Shown here: in pieces, positions 26,824 to 36,760 of the stretch
Layout of the letters: each line of letters starts with the position of its first letter
Numbering within the stretch: the first letter of the stretch is position 1
Notes under the pieces: generated by a model
Seen by the model: the letters and a program-made list of their open reading frames with translations, nothing else
What the model was told of the DNA's origin: nothing
Databases searched by the model: none
Position numbers and translations under genes: made by a program
From: Pseudomonadota bacterium
GTDB lineage: Bacteria > Pseudomonadota > Gammaproteobacteria > Burkholderiales > Casimicrobiaceae
Direction of reading: 5' to 3'
Assembly: GCA_018241785.1 (NCBI GenBank)
Contig: JAFEDF010000245.1
Location: forward strand, 1-39,678
DNA length: 39,678 nt

Positions 26824-28335
26824 ATGGATCCCGAGCGGCCCTCCGGAATCGCCCCTGATCTCTTCGGAGGGCCCGCAGACGAGCCCGGTGCGCCGGCGCC
26901 GCAGGCGGAGCGCGGCGTGCACGACGCAGGCGCGCGCATTCCGCTCGCCGAGCGCCTGCGGCCGACGACGATCGACGAGGTCGTCGGCCAGCGCCACCTG
27001 CTCGCTCCGGGGCGGCCGCTCGCCGTCGCGTGGGCGTCCGGCACTCCGCATTCGATGATCCTGTGGGGCCCGCCGGGGAGCGGAAAGACGACCCTCGCGC
27101 AACTCCTCGCGCGGAGGTTCAACGCCGAGTTCATCGCCATCTCGGCGGTGCTCTCGGGCGTGAAGGATATCCGCGATGCCGTGGCGCGCGCGCAGAAGGT
27201 GCGTGCCGAGTCCGGCCGCGCGACGATCCTCTTCGTCGACGAAGTCCATCGCTTCAACAAGGCGCAGCAGGATGCGTTTCTCCCGCACGTCGAGCGCGGC
27301 CTCCTGACGTTCATCGGCGCGACGACCGAGAACCCGTCGTTCGAGGTGATCGGTGCGCTGCTGTCGCGCTCCACCGTCTACGTGCTCCAACCGCTCTCGA
27401 TGGACGAGCTCGGCCAGGTCCTCGATCGGGCACTGGCGGCGCTCCCGGCTGCGCTCGCGGTCGACGCGGGGGCGCGCGATGCGATCGTCGCCTACGCCGA
27501 CGGCGATGCGCGCCGCCTCGTCAATCTGGTCGAGCAGCTCGGCACCGCGGCGGCGGATGCGAAGCGCAGCACGATCGACGTCGGTTTCGTCGAGAACGCG
27601 ATCGCCCGCAGCCTGCGCCGCTTCGACAAGGGCGGCGAGGCGTTCTACGACCAGATCTCCGCGTTGCACAAGTCGGTGCGCGGCTCGGATCCCGATGCGG
27701 CGCTGTATTGGATGTGCCGGATGCTCGATGGCGGCGCCGACCCGCGCTACGTCGGACGGCGCATGGTGCGCATGGCGAGCGAGGACATCGGCCTCGCCGA
27801 TCCGCGCGCGCTCGGCCTCGCGCTCGACGCCGTGGCGGCGTGGGAGCGGCTGGGCTCGCCCGAGGGCGACCTGGCGCTCGCCGAGTGCGTGCTCTACCTC
27901 GCCTGCGCGCCGAAGAGCAACGCCGCCTACGTGGCCTACGGTGCCGCGCGAAGCTTCATCGCCGATGACCTCTCGCGCCCGGTTCCGCTGCGTCTTCGCA
28001 ACGCACCGACGCGGCTGATGGGCGAGCTCGGCTACGGCAAGGGGTACCGCTACGCGCACGACGAGCCGGGCGCGCACGCCGCAGGTGAGCGCTACCTCCC
28101 CGACGGGATGCCCGAGCAGCGCTTCTACCATCCCTCGGAGCGCGGCGCCGAGCTGCGCATCGGCGAGCGGCTGGCCGAGCTGCGGGCGCGCGATGCCGCT
28201 GCCCGCGAGGCCGCCGATCGCGCAACCGCCGATCGTGCAAGCGGCGATCGTGCAACCGGCGATCGTGCCACCGGCCGCGATGCCGGCGATCGCAGTGACG
28301 GCACTCCCGGCGACCCGCGGCCGCAGTCGTCGTAG
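26824..28335 (+). CDS. rarA: Replication-associated recombination protein RarA (MgsA)
   Basis: A 503-residue AAA+ ATPase related to clamp-loader subunits, acting at stalled replication forks. Marks: LAERLRPTTIDEVVGQRHLL, Walker A GPPGSGKTT, ISAVLSGVKDIRDAV, Walker B ILFVDEVHRFNK, sensor IGATTENPSFEV, and the C-terminal oligomerisation region YDQISALHKSVRGSDPDAALYW with MASEDIGLADP. The family end near QRFYHPSERGAE is followed by an unusual tail of about 50 residues with pentapeptide repeats. No Shine-Dalgarno is clear before the ATG at 26824, 37 bp after lolA. The order lolA-rarA-serS is the standard one. Confidence 0.96.
   Translation: MDPERPSGIAPDLFGGPADEPGAPAPQAERGVHDAGARIPLAERLRPTTIDEVVGQRHLLAPGRPLAVAWASGTPHSMILWGPPGSGKTTLAQLLARRFNAEFIAISAVLSGVKDIRDAVARAQKVRAESGRATILFVDEVHRFNKAQQDAFLPHVERGLLTFIGATTENPSFEVIGALLSRSTVYVLQPLSMDELGQVLDRALAALPAALAVDAGARDAIVAYADGDARRLVNLVEQLGTAAADAKRSTIDVGFVENAIARSLRRFDKGGEAFYDQISALHKSVRGSDPDAALYWMCRMLDGGADPRYVGRRMVRMASEDIGLADPRALGLALDAVAAWERLGSPEGDLALAECVLYLACAPKSNAAYVAYGAARSFIADDLSRPVPLRLRNAPTRLMGELGYGKGYRYAHDEPGAHAAGERYLPDGMPEQRFYHPSERGAELRIGERLAELRARDAAAREAADRATADRASGDRATGDRATGRDAGDRSDGTPGDPRPQSS
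28213..28272 (+). repeat. 15-bp tandem repeat encoding ADRAT-like pentapeptides in rarA
   Basis: Four in-frame units of 15 bp encode ADRAT, ADRAS, GDRAT, GDRAT, followed by degenerate GRDAGDRSDG. The tail lies beyond the conserved RarA fold and is likely disordered. The repeat could vary in number by slippage without shifting the frame. Confidence 0.85.
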
Positions 28336-28342
28336 CGACGTC

Positions 28343-29660
<1,318 letters not shown>

Positions 29661-29662
<2 letters not shown>

Positions 29663-29752
29663 GGAAGCTCTGCGAAACGGGAGCATCCCCACCGCTTCCC
29701 GGCGCAGCCGATCGCTGAAACAGGGGCCGCTCCCGTTTCGCAGAGCTTCCCT
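29661..29752. repeat. REP-like inverted repeat after serS (24-bp perfect arms)
   Basis: Arms 29661-29684 (agggaagctctgcgaaacgg and four more bases) and 29729-29752 are perfect reverse complements around a 44-base loop. Read on the minus strand, 70 bases of this element match the arm of the 36.4-kb palindrome closely (gggaagctctgcgaaacggg, ctgtttcagc, cgccgggaagcggtggg), with a handful of substitutions. It fills the convergent gap between serS and the beta-propeller gene and could act as a two-way terminator, although no T-tract is present. Confidence 0.85.
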
Positions 29753-29769
29753 CGAGGGCGAACCGCCGG

Positions 29770-30930
29770 TCAGCGCATGTTGCCGGTGTGTCCCAGCGAG
29801 TAGCGTCCGGGCTGCGGCCAGACCGTCAACCCGTGCGGCTCGCGCCCGACCGCAATCTGCTGCACCGCGCCCGACGTCGTGTCGACGACGTAGACGACGT
29901 TGTCGAAGCGCCCGGACAGCCACAACTCCTTGCCGTCGGCGCTGACGTTGCCCATGTCGGGGCTGCCGCCGCCGGGGATCGGCCACGTCTTCACGACCTT
30001 GCGCGTCGCGAAGTCGATCACCGACACGCTGCCGGGACCGTGGGGCTTGCCGTGGATGTGGTTGGAGCCGCGATTGGCGACGTAGAGAAAGCGCCCGTCG
30101 CGGCTCGGGTAGAGGCCGTGGGTGCCGACGCCCGTCGGGATGAAGCCGATCTCGCGAAATGATGCGCCATCGACGACGAAGACGCCGTCGGCGAGCATGT
30201 CGGCCACGTAGAACACGCTTCCGTCCGGACTGATGCGGATGTCCTGCGGCATGCCGCCGCGCGAGAGCTTGAGGTAGCCGACGACCGTGTGCGTCGTGAA
30301 GTCGATCTTCACGAGCTGGCCGTCGAACTCGCAGGTGAAGATCGCGTAGCGTCCGTCGATCGAGAAGTCGGCGTGATTGACCCCGGCGCAGCCGGGAACC
30401 GGGATCGACGATTGCAGCGCCATCGTCTTCGGATCGCGCAGGTCGAGCCGCTTCAGCGCCTCGGCGACGACGATCGCCGAGCGTCCGTCGGGCGTGAAAT
30501 ACATGTTGTAGGGATCGTCGACGGCGAGCGGCTTGCCCGGCTTGCCGGTGCGCGGATCGATCGGCGTCAGGCTGCCGTCGGTGCGTCCCTCGGCGTTGTT
30601 CGCGACCCACAGCGTCGACAGGTCCCACGACGGCACGACGTGCTGCGGGTTGATTCCGACGCGAAAGTGGCGGATCACCTTGCGCGTCGCCTGGTCGATC
30701 ACGTAGACGTCATCGGACTGCACGTCGGGCACGTAGACGAGCGGGAGCGCATCGCGCACCGCAGGGCTCATCCGGTTCGCCGCGGCTTCGCTGTAGAGAT
30801 TGGACGGGTCGATGACCGGAGGCATTCCGGCGACGGTCTCGATCGGCGCGGGCGCAGCGGGAAGGGCCGTGGACGGGAACGCGACCAGCGTCGCGACGGC
30901 GGCGACAACGCCAATGGTTCGCATGATCAT
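29770..30930 (-). CDS. Secreted YncE-like beta-propeller protein
   Basis: A 386-residue protein with a signal peptide (MIMRTIGVVAAVATLVAFPSTALPA) and repeated beta-propeller blades. Recurrent motifs are VYVPDVQSDDVYVIDQATRKVIRHF, LWVANNAEG, DIRISPDGSVFYVADML, GLYPSRDGRFLYVANRGSN and VYVVDTTSGAVQQIAVG, typical of the YncE/cytochrome cd1-like 'YVTN' family. Such proteins bind ligands or partners in the periplasm; no enzyme site is evident. ATG at 30930, with a second in-frame ATG two codons later. It follows the creatininase-family gene by 60 bp on the same strand, so the two may be functionally linked. Confidence 0.88.
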   Translation of the reverse strand: MIMRTIGVVAAVATLVAFPSTALPAAPAPIETVAGMPPVIDPSNLYSEAAANRMSPAVRDALPLVYVPDVQSDDVYVIDQATRKVIRHFRVGINPQHVVPSWDLSTLWVANNAEGRTDGSLTPIDPRTGKPGKPLAVDDPYNMYFTPDGRSAIVVAEALKRLDLRDPKTMALQSSIPVPGCAGVNHADFSIDGRYAIFTCEFDGQLVKIDFTTHTVVGYLKLSRGGMPQDIRISPDGSVFYVADMLADGVFVVDGASFREIGFIPTGVGTHGLYPSRDGRFLYVANRGSNHIHGKPHGPGSVSVIDFATRKVVKTWPIPGGGSPDMGNVSADGKELWLSGRFDNVVYVVDTTSGAVQQIAVGREPHGLTVWPQPGRYSLGHTGNMR

Positions 30931-30936
30931 GGCGCA

Positions 30937-30942
30937 ATTGTA
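30937..30942 (-). promoter_or_regulatory. Candidate -10 of the beta-propeller gene (leaderless-type spacing)
   Basis: TACAAT on the minus strand ends 6 bases before the ATG at 30930. No Shine-Dalgarno is seen for that ATG. No convincing -35. Confidence 0.38.
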
Positions 30943-30990
30943 CCGGTCTTCGTCGCCGCAGGCGTGCGGTGGCCGGCGCCGCTCAGCACC

Positions 30991-31821
30991 TCAGCGTCGC
31001 GCGACCTCGCGCCGGATCGCCGCGACGGAGACGCGAACGATGTCGTCGATGCCGGGTGCGCCGAGCGCCGCAGTCGCGCGGCGCGGATCGCCGTAGACGC
31101 CGTGAGCGGCATCGAGGTCCCTGCCGGCGTGCAGGATGTCCTCGCGCACCAGCGCCGGATCCACTGCGAGCGCGAGCGCCGTGTCGGCGAGTCCCGCGTG
31201 GGTGCCGATCTCGGCCTCGCTGTAGCCGTGTGCGCGCAGCGCAGCGGGGAAATCGGCGGCGGCCGCCCGGTAATACGCGGCGAGGGCGTGCGCGCGGGCG
31301 GGCGTTCGCTTCCAGCTGCGGTTGAAGCGCGCGGCCGCGGCAGCCTCGCTCGTCTGGTAGCCCCCGTGGTCGCCGAGGAAGACGATGTCGCGAAAGCCAT
31401 GCGCGGCGAAGCTCTCCGCAGCCGCTTCGAGCATCGCCTCGAACGCCGCCGGCGGAATGCTGATCGTGCCGGCGAAGCGCATGTGCTGGGCGGCGGGGAC
31501 GATGCTCCCCTCCGGAACGTAGGCGATGACCGGCGCCACCAGCGCGTTGCCGAGCGCGTGCGCGATGCGTCCGGCGAGGATGTGCGCGCGCACGTTGTGC
31601 TTGCCGAGCACCATGTGCGGACCGTTCTCCTCGGTGCCGCCGATCGGCACCAGGATCGTCGTCGTCCCGGCGGCGACCTCGGCGCGCACTTCGGTCGTCG
31701 TCAGCTCTTCCAGGTAGACGCTTGCCGCGGCGCACGCAGGCGCGGGCGTCGCGAGCACTGCGATGCAGGCGAGCATCGCCACGATGGCGAGGCGGGGGAA
31801 CGGGGGGCGGCGGGAGTCCAT
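30991..31821 (-). CDS. Secreted creatininase-family protein
   Basis: A 276-residue member of the creatininase/MftE amidohydrolase family. Metal-site motifs are present: VPIGGTEENGPHMVLGKHN (E64/E65, H69, with the later His) and GDHGG (150-154) in place of the more usual NGHGG. An N-terminal signal peptide (about residues 1-32, ending PACAAAS) is unusual, since most studied members are cytosolic. The substrate is unknown; the family cleaves cyclic amides, formamides or peptide ends. The ATG at 31819-31821 is 31 bp after the MltF-like gene, and the beta-propeller gene follows. Confidence 0.9.
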   Translation of the reverse strand: MDSRRPPFPRLAIVAMLACIAVLATPAPACAAASVYLEELTTTEVRAEVAAGTTTILVPIGGTEENGPHMVLGKHNVRAHILAGRIAHALGNALVAPVIAYVPEGSIVPAAQHMRFAGTISIPPAAFEAMLEAAAESFAAHGFRDIVFLGDHGGYQTSEAAAAARFNRSWKRTPARAHALAAYYRAAAADFPAALRAHGYSEAEIGTHAGLADTALALAVDPALVREDILHAGRDLDAAHGVYGDPRRATAALGAPGIDDIVRVSVAAIRREVARR

Positions 31822-31827
31822 CCCGCG

Positions 31828-31833
31828 ATGGTA
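31828..31833 (-). promoter_or_regulatory. Candidate -10 of the creatininase-family gene (leaderless-type spacing)
   Basis: TACCAT on the minus strand ends 6 bases before the ATG at 31821. The only purine-rich stretch before the ATG (cgcggg) is a poor ribosome site. Confidence 0.32.
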
Positions 31834-31852
31834 CGACGCAGCGCGGCGCAGG

Positions 31853-33256
31853 TCAGCGCAGCGCGAGCAACGCCTGCAGCAGCGGCGGCCGCTCGGGTTC
31901 GCTGCGAAGGAGGATGTCGTAGTAGCTGCGGATGCGGCCGACGAACGCGACCGGCATGCCGCCGCGCGCGTAGCCGTTGCGCGCGTTCACGTAATACTTC
32001 GGGTCCGCGAGGAGCGGCAGCGCCTTGCGCACGTCGCTCCACAGGTCCGGGTTGAGCTTCATCCGCTGGGCGAGCACGCGCGCATCCTCGAGGTGACCCA
32101 TGCCGATGTTGTAGGCGGCGAGCGCGAACCACGTGCGATCGGGCTCGGCAATGTGCGCGGGGAGCCTGCGCTTGAGGTCGGCGAGGTAGCGCGCGGCGGC
32201 GAGCGTCGCGTCGCGCGGGTCGAGGCGGTCGACGACACCGAGGCCCCTGGCGGTGCCGGCGGTCAGCTGCATCAGCCCGCGCACTCCCGTTTCGCTCGTG
32301 GCGAGCGGATCCCATTGCGATTCCTGGTAGGCGACGGCGGCGAGGAGCCTCCATTCGATCCCGCTTTGCGCCTGCGCCTCCTGGAACGTGCGCCGCCACT
32401 GGTCGAGCGAGGCGCGAATGCGATCCTGGAAGACGCCGGCGTCGAGCCGCGCGAGGCCGTCGGCGACCGCGCGGTAGCGCTCGGCGATGCGCGCGAGCAG
32501 GCCGTCGTGCTGGGCGCGCGCGAGGAACGCGTCGAGCGTGTCGCGCAGCGCCTTCTGCCCCGGAGCGACGACCCAGGCGAACTGCCGCTCCGGCCCGGCA
32601 GCGAAGGCGACGTCGAAATCGAGGTGGACGTTGCGCGCGGCGTCGATGTCGGTCGCGGGAACGACCGCGTAGTCGATGTCGCCGTCGGACACTTCGCCGA
32701 TCAGCGCATCGGATGAGGCAAGGTCCACCGGCTTCCAGACGATTCCGGGGTGGGCCTGGATGACGTCGTCGAGCGCCTCGCCGATTCCGGTTCGCGTCCG
32801 ATAGGCGACCGTGGCGCCGTCGAGGTTCGCCCAGTCCTTCGGGCGGATCCGCTCGGAGTTGTAGATGACCGCGAGGCCGGTCGCCTTGTAGCCTCGCGTC
32901 CAGGTCTCACCGGCCGCCTCGTCGCGCAGCAATCCGCCGGCGCCGAGCTGGGCGTCGCCCTTCGCGACACCCTCGACGAGCGAGTTCGCGTCGTCGGCAA
33001 ATGAAACCTTGAGGGCGAGCCCGCGTTCGGCGGCGAAGCGCGCGAGCAGATCGTGGTCGATTCCGGCCGGAGTGCCCGACGGACCCTTGAACCAAGTCGT
33101 CGGACCGGGGAGGACGATGACGTTGAGGGTGGGCTGCGCGGGCGGCAGCGGCGGCGGCTCCTGGCAGGCGGAGAAGGCGAGCGCAGCCAGCGCGACGCCG
33201 AGCGTGACGCCCGACCTGATCCAAAACCCGTCCCGGTTCGACTTTCGATCGCGCAT
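31853..33256 (-). CDS. mltF: Membrane-bound lytic transglycosylase, MltF-like
   Basis: A 467-residue envelope protein with the MltF layout. An N-terminal signal ends FSAC, so it is probably a lipoprotein (the -3 Phe makes the lipobox imperfect). A solute-binding-protein-like regulatory domain follows (about residues 40-265, TTWFKGPSGTPAGIDHDLLARFAAERGL), then a C-terminal SLT domain with the catalytic Glu312 in AVAYQESQWDP, TGVRGLMQLT and AAYNIGMGHLEDAR. It cuts peptidoglycan glycan strands. The start is the ATG at 33254-33256, with GGAG 4 bases upstream; the longer frame to 33394 is Arg-rich and lacks a signal. Confidence 0.93.
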   Translation of the reverse strand: MRDRKSNRDGFWIRSGVTLGVALAALAFSACQEPPPLPPAQPTLNVIVLPGPTTWFKGPSGTPAGIDHDLLARFAAERGLALKVSFADDANSLVEGVAKGDAQLGAGGLLRDEAAGETWTRGYKATGLAVIYNSERIRPKDWANLDGATVAYRTRTGIGEALDDVIQAHPGIVWKPVDLASSDALIGEVSDGDIDYAVVPATDIDAARNVHLDFDVAFAAGPERQFAWVVAPGQKALRDTLDAFLARAQHDGLLARIAERYRAVADGLARLDAGVFQDRIRASLDQWRRTFQEAQAQSGIEWRLLAAVAYQESQWDPLATSETGVRGLMQLTAGTARGLGVVDRLDPRDATLAAARYLADLKRRLPAHIAEPDRTWFALAAYNIGMGHLEDARVLAQRMKLNPDLWSDVRKALPLLADPKYYVNARNGYARGGMPVAFVGRIRSYYDILLRSEPERPPLLQALLALR

Positions 33257-33408
33257 TGCACTCCAACGCCACCCGTTGCCGGGCTCGTTCTTGAATGATC
33301 TGCGGCGATCTTTGTGCCGCCGTGACTTGAGCGCAGCCTTGCCACGGGCTGCGCGAATGCTCCGGATCCATCCGCCGGCGCGCCCTCGCGCCATTTGTGC
33401 GGTGCAGC

Positions 33409-33437
33409 ATTATACCCGATCACCGGCGCCAGGTCAT
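33409..33437 (-). promoter_or_regulatory. Sigma70-type promoter of the mltF-like gene
   Basis: On the minus strand: ATGACC (33437-33432), 17-bp spacer, TATAAT (33414-33409). The -10 is perfect and the -35 keeps the TGAC core. It would give a leader of about 145 bases before the ATG at 33256. It is back to back with the SRP RNA promoter. Confidence 0.6.
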
Positions 33438-33508
33438 CCCCCTTTCGCGGGCCCGGGTCGAATCGGCCGCGCTTGGCCGCCAGACGCGGGCAGCCGCGCA
33501 ATCACGGC

Positions 33509-33514
33509 TATAAT
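33509..33514 (+). promoter_or_regulatory. -10 element of the SRP RNA gene
   Basis: Perfect TATAAT about 30 bases before the 5' side of the 4.5S RNA. The -35 region is GC-rich and does not match. RNA starting here would carry about 25 extra 5' bases to be trimmed. Confidence 0.45.
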
Positions 33515-33544
33515 GAGCGCTACCGCCTAAGGCGCCCGATCAAT

Positions 33545-33643
33545 GGCGGGTCGCCCCGCATTGCATGGTCGTGAACCTGGTCAGGTCCGGAAGGAAGCAG
33601 CCACAGCGATTCTCTGCAAGTGCCGGGGGAACGGCTCGCCACC
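33545..33643 (+). ncRNA. ffs: 4.5S RNA of the signal recognition particle (small bacterial type)
   Basis: The conserved domain IV loop aggtccggaaggaagcagcc (33583-33602) is present with its GGAA tetraloop, flanked by the symmetrical and asymmetrical internal loops (acctggtc and agccacagcg) that bind Ffh. The ends pair: ggcgggtcg at 33545-33553 with cggctcgcc at 33632-33640, including G-U pairs. The size, near 99 bases, fits the short gram-negative form. It lies directly before dnaX, a common arrangement. The exact ends are estimated from pairing. Confidence 0.93.
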
Positions 33644-33679
33644 CCTCACTGCCCGCCTGACCGGCCCGCAATCCCGCCG

Positions 33680-35404
33680 ATGAGCTACCAGGTCCTCGCC
33701 CGCAAGTGGCGGCCGCGCAGCTTCGGCGAGCTGGTCGGCCAGGCGCACGTGGTGGCTGCGCTCAGCAACGCGCTCGCGCGCGGGCAGCTCCACCATGCAT
33801 GGCTTCTCACCGGGACGCGAGGCGTCGGCAAGACGACGCTCGCGCGCATCCTCGCCAAGAGCCTCAACTGCGAGACCGGGGTCACCGCGACCCCGTGCGG
33901 GGTGTGCGGCGCCTGCACGGCGATCGATGCCGGGCGCTTCGTCGACCTGCTCGAGCTCGATGCGGCGTCCAATACCGGCGTCGACAACATGCGCGACATC
34001 CTCGACAGCGCGCGCTATGCGCCGACGGTCGGGCGCTACAAGGTGTACCTGATCGACGAGGTGCACATGCTGTCGAAGGGCGCGTTCAACTCGATGCTGA
34101 AGACCCTCGAGGAGCCGCCCGAGCACGTGAAGTTCGTGCTCGCCACCACCGACCCGCAGAAGATCCCGGTCACCGTGCTGTCGCGCTGCCTGCAGCTCAA
34201 CCTGAAGCCGCTGCCGGCGGCGGCGATCGAGGCGCGGCTCGCGCACATCGTGGCCGCCGAGTCGATCGTGCACGACGTTCCGGCGCTTGCCCGGATCGCC
34301 CGCGCCGCGCAGGGGTCGCTGCGTGACGCGCTGTCCCTGCTCGACCAGGCAATCGCGCACGGCGGCGGCGAAGTGCGCGAGGCCGATGTGCGCGCGATGC
34401 TTGGCGTCGTCGAGCGCGACCACGTCTACCGGATCGCCGACGCGCTCGTGGCGCACGACGGCGCCGCACTGCTCGCCGAGGCCGACGCGATCACCTCATC
34501 GGGAGGCGGCTGCGGCTCGGCCCTCGATGAACTCGCCGCGTTCTATCACCGGCTTGCCGTCGCCCAGCTCGTTCCGCAGGGGGTCGACGGCGACGAGGGC
34601 CCGCGCCTCGCCGGTTACGCGGCGAAGCTGGCACCCGAGGAGGTCCAGCTCGCCTACCAGATCTGCGTGCAGGGGAGGGCGGACCTCGCCCTCGCTCCCG
34701 ACGAGGCGACCGGGTTCGCCATGACGCTGCTGCGGCTGCTCGCGTTCGAGCCCGCCGCGGCGAGCGGCGAGGACATGCCAGAAGGCGAGCTCGCGGCGCC
34801 ATCGCCGCGAAGTGCACGCGCGCCGCGCGTGCCGCGCGTGGCCGCATCTCGCACGGATGCCTCGACGGCCGCTGCCGATCAGGCGCTGACGACGCCTTCC
34901 GTGATGGATCCGACGCCGGAACCGGCGCCGGAGCCGACGCCGGTCGCACGACGCGCGCTGCGCGAGCTGCCCGAGGATCCGGCGCAGTGGCCGGCCTTCG
35001 TCGGGGGCCTCGGGCTCACCGGGATGGCGCGCCAGCTCGCCGCGCAGTCCGAGCTGAAGTCGATCCGCGGCAACGCGCTCGCGCTCGCCGTGCCCGCGGC
35101 GCACCGGCACCTCGCCGATCGTGCCTACGCGGACAAGCTGAAAGCGGCACTCGACGCCGCGACCGGCGGCAAATGGCTGCTCGCCTTCGAGATCGGCGAG
35201 GCCGGCGCAGCATCGCTCGCAGCGCAGGAGCGCCGCCGTCGCGACGAGGCGCAGGCGGCAGGCGAGGCGGCATTTCGCGGCGAGCCGTTCGTGCGCGAGC
35301 TCCTGCAGCGCTTCGACGGCACCGTGCGCGTCGAAACCATCGAGCATCGATCCGACGCAGGCTCGGCACCGCCGGCTGCGACGCCACCGCGGGAGCCGTC
35401 ATGA
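33680..35404 (+). CDS. dnaX: DNA polymerase III subunit gamma/tau
   Basis: A 574-residue clamp-loader ATPase. N terminus [21 protein letters not shown]; Walker A GTRGVGKT (45-52); zinc site C64, C73, C76, C79 in [16 protein letters not shown]; Walker B LIDEVHML; arginine-finger region [11 protein letters not shown] Pro/Ala-rich linker (about 385-435) precedes the C-terminal tau part (about 450-540), which binds the polymerase. I saw no A-rich slippery heptamer as used in E. coli to make gamma, so one product is expected. The ATG follows the SRP RNA by about 37 bp without a strong ribosome site. The stop overlaps ybaB (ATGA). Confidence 0.96.
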   Translation: MSYQVLARKWRPRSFGELVGQAHVVAALSNALARGQLHHAWLLTGTRGVGKTTLARILAKSLNCETGVTATPCGVCGACTAIDAGRFVDLLELDAASNTGVDNMRDILDSARYAPTVGRYKVYLIDEVHMLSKGAFNSMLKTLEEPPEHVKFVLATTDPQKIPVTVLSRCLQLNLKPLPAAAIEARLAHIVAAESIVHDVPALARIARAAQGSLRDALSLLDQAIAHGGGEVREADVRAMLGVVERDHVYRIADALVAHDGAALLAEADAITSSGGGCGSALDELAAFYHRLAVAQLVPQGVDGDEGPRLAGYAAKLAPEEVQLAYQICVQGRADLALAPDEATGFAMTLLRLLAFEPAAASGEDMPEGELAAPSPRSARAPRVPRVAASRTDASTAAADQALTTPSVMDPTPEPAPEPTPVARRALRELPEDPAQWPAFVGGLGLTGMARQLAAQSELKSIRGNALALAVPAAHRHLADRAYADKLKAALDAATGGKWLLAFEIGEAGAASLAAQERRRRDEAQAAGEAAFRGEPFVRELLQRFDGTVRVETIEHRSDAGSAPPAATPPREPS

Positions 35405-35730
35405 TGAAGAACCAGCTGGCCGGGCTGATGAAGCAGGCCCAGCAGATGCAGGAGAACATGCAGCGTGCGCAGGAAGAGCTCGCGCGCACCGAAGTCGAGG
35501 GACAGTCGGGGGCCGGCCTCGTCAAGGTCGTGATGACCTGCCGCCACGACGTCAAGCGTGTGACGATCGACCCGTCGCTCGTGGGCGACGATCGCGACAT
35601 GCTCGAGGATCTCGTCGCTGCGGCGTTCAACGACGCCGTCAGGCGCGCCGAGAGCGTGAGCCAGGAGAAGATGGGGTCGCTGACTTCGGGGCTCCCGATG
35701 CCTCCGGGATTCAAGCTTCCGTTCGGATGA
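35401..35730 (+). CDS. ybaB: Nucleoid-associated protein YbaB/EbfC
   Basis: A 109-residue DNA-binding protein of the YbaB/EbfC family, with the coiled N terminus [20 protein letters not shown], the central [27 protein letters not shown] and the ending [13 protein letters not shown]. It forms tweezer-like dimers. The ATG overlaps the dnaX stop (35401-35404) and its stop overlaps recR (35727-35730). This dnaX-ybaB-recR set is almost universal in proteobacteria. Confidence 0.97.
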   Translation: MMKNQLAGLMKQAQQMQENMQRAQEELARTEVEGQSGAGLVKVVMTCRHDVKRVTIDPSLVGDDRDMLEDLVAAAFNDAVRRAESVSQEKMGSLTSGLPMPPGFKLPFG

Positions 35731-36368
35731 ACGCACGCGATGCGGCGGCGCGCAGGCCGCCCGCGACCGAGCCGCTGTCGAGCCTCGACGAATTGACGGC
35801 GTCGCTGCGCTGCCTGCCGGGAGTCGGGCCGCGTGCGGCGCAGCGGATGGCGCTGCACCTCCTGCAGCACGATCGCGACGGCGCTGCGCGCCTTGCGCGC
35901 GCGCTCGAGGGCGCGGTGCGCGCCGTCCACCACTGCGAGCGCTGCAACACGTTCACCGAAGGGCAGCTCTGCCACCTGTGCCAGTCGGCGAAGCGCGACC
36001 CGGCGCTCCTCTGCGTCGTCGAGACCCCGGCGGATCTCCTCAGCATCGAGCAGACGCAGGCATACGCGGGCCTCTACTTCGTCCTGCTCGGACGCCTGTC
36101 ACCGCTCGACGGCGTCGGCCCGAAGGAGATCCGTCTCGAGCGCCTGCTCGCGCGCGCCGGCGACGGCGTGGTCCGCGAGGTGATCCTGGCGACGAGCTTC
36201 ACGCACGAAGGCGAGGCGACGGCGCACTACCTCGGCCAGTTGCTGACTGCGCGCGGGCTCGCCGTCACGCGCGTCGCCCGCGGCGTGCCGATCGGCAGCG
36301 AGCTCGAGTACGTCGACGCCGGCACCCTCGCGCAGGCGCTGCGCGAGCGGCGTCCGCTCGATCGCTGA
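35727..36368 (+). CDS. recR: Recombination protein RecR
   Basis: A 213-residue RecFOR-pathway protein that helps load RecA at gaps. A helix-hairpin-helix with [17 protein letters not shown] (30-46), a C4 zinc finger C70, C73, C82, C85, a Toprim domain ([39 protein letters not shown]) and the C-terminal Walker-B-like [16 protein letters not shown]. The N terminus has about 15 extra residues before SLDELTASL. The 4-bp ATGA overlap with ybaB supports the start. A large palindrome begins 18 bp after the stop. Confidence 0.97.
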   Translation: MNARDAAARRPPATEPLSSLDELTASLRCLPGVGPRAAQRMALHLLQHDRDGAARLARALEGAVRAVHHCERCNTFTEGQLCHLCQSAKRDPALLCVVETPADLLSIEQTQAYAGLYFVLLGRLSPLDGVGPKEIRLERLLARAGDGVVREVILATSFTHEGEATAHYLGQLLTARGLAVTRVARGVPIGSELEYVDAGTLAQALRERRPLDR

Positions 36369-36386
36369 CCCCCTTCATCGCGCCCG

Positions 36387-36666
36387 GGGAAGCTCTGCGA
36401 AACGGGAACGGATCCTGTTTCAGCAATCGGCCGCGCCGGGAAGCGGTGGGCATGCCGCGGCGCGCGAGTTCGACCGCGAAGGCCGAGGGAGCGGAGTACG
36501 GTGACGGGCTCAAACACCGGCTGCGTTCCGCAGCCGAACTCGCGCGTCACGGTACCCCGCTCCCTCGGCCTTCGCGGTCGGTGTAGAGCGCGCCGGAGCA
36601 TGCCCACCGCTTCCCGGCGCGGCCGATTGCTGAAACAGGATCCGTTCCCGTTTCGCAGAGCTTCCC
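36387..36666. repeat. 280-bp nested palindromic element (BIME-like) after recR
   Basis: The outer arms, 36387-36455 and 36598-36666, are perfect 69-bp inverted copies beginning gggaagctctgcgaaacggg. A second pair, 36471-36499 and 36552-36580, is 29 bp with one mismatch (cgaccgcgaaggccgaggga...). A central hairpin cggctgcg-ttc-cgcagccg is at 36518-36536. A further 12-bp pair (36461-36472 with 36535-36546) would cross the second pair, so more than one fold is possible. The arm sequence is related to the element after serS. This fills most of the 392-bp gap between recR and the CBS gene; the rest (36667-36760) holds only the ribosome site of the next gene. Confidence 0.92.
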
Positions 36667-36760
36667 TAGCAGGCCGCTCCCCGTGATCCTGATTGCGAGT
36701 TCGTATCGCTGCGGGTAATCTGGTCCTGACCCGCACCCGATACGTACCGGGAGGACTGCC

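Noticed and set aside
33256..33394. Longer N terminus for the mltF-like gene
   Set aside because: The extension is Arg/Lys-rich, would bury the lipoprotein signal, and largely covers the predicted leader. The ATG at 33256 has a GGAG site.
33680..35404. Programmed frameshift in dnaX to make a short gamma form
   Set aside because: No A-rich slippery heptamer with a downstream hairpin was found in the coding sequence.
36265..36666. Insertion sequence with terminal inverted repeats
   Set aside because: Only 142 bp lie between the arms, with no transposase and no obvious target duplication. A palindromic extragenic element fits better.
36227..36686. Short ORFs inside the palindrome after recR
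   Set aside because: They arise from both strands of the inverted arms, share the same repeat-derived peptide and have no ribosome sites.
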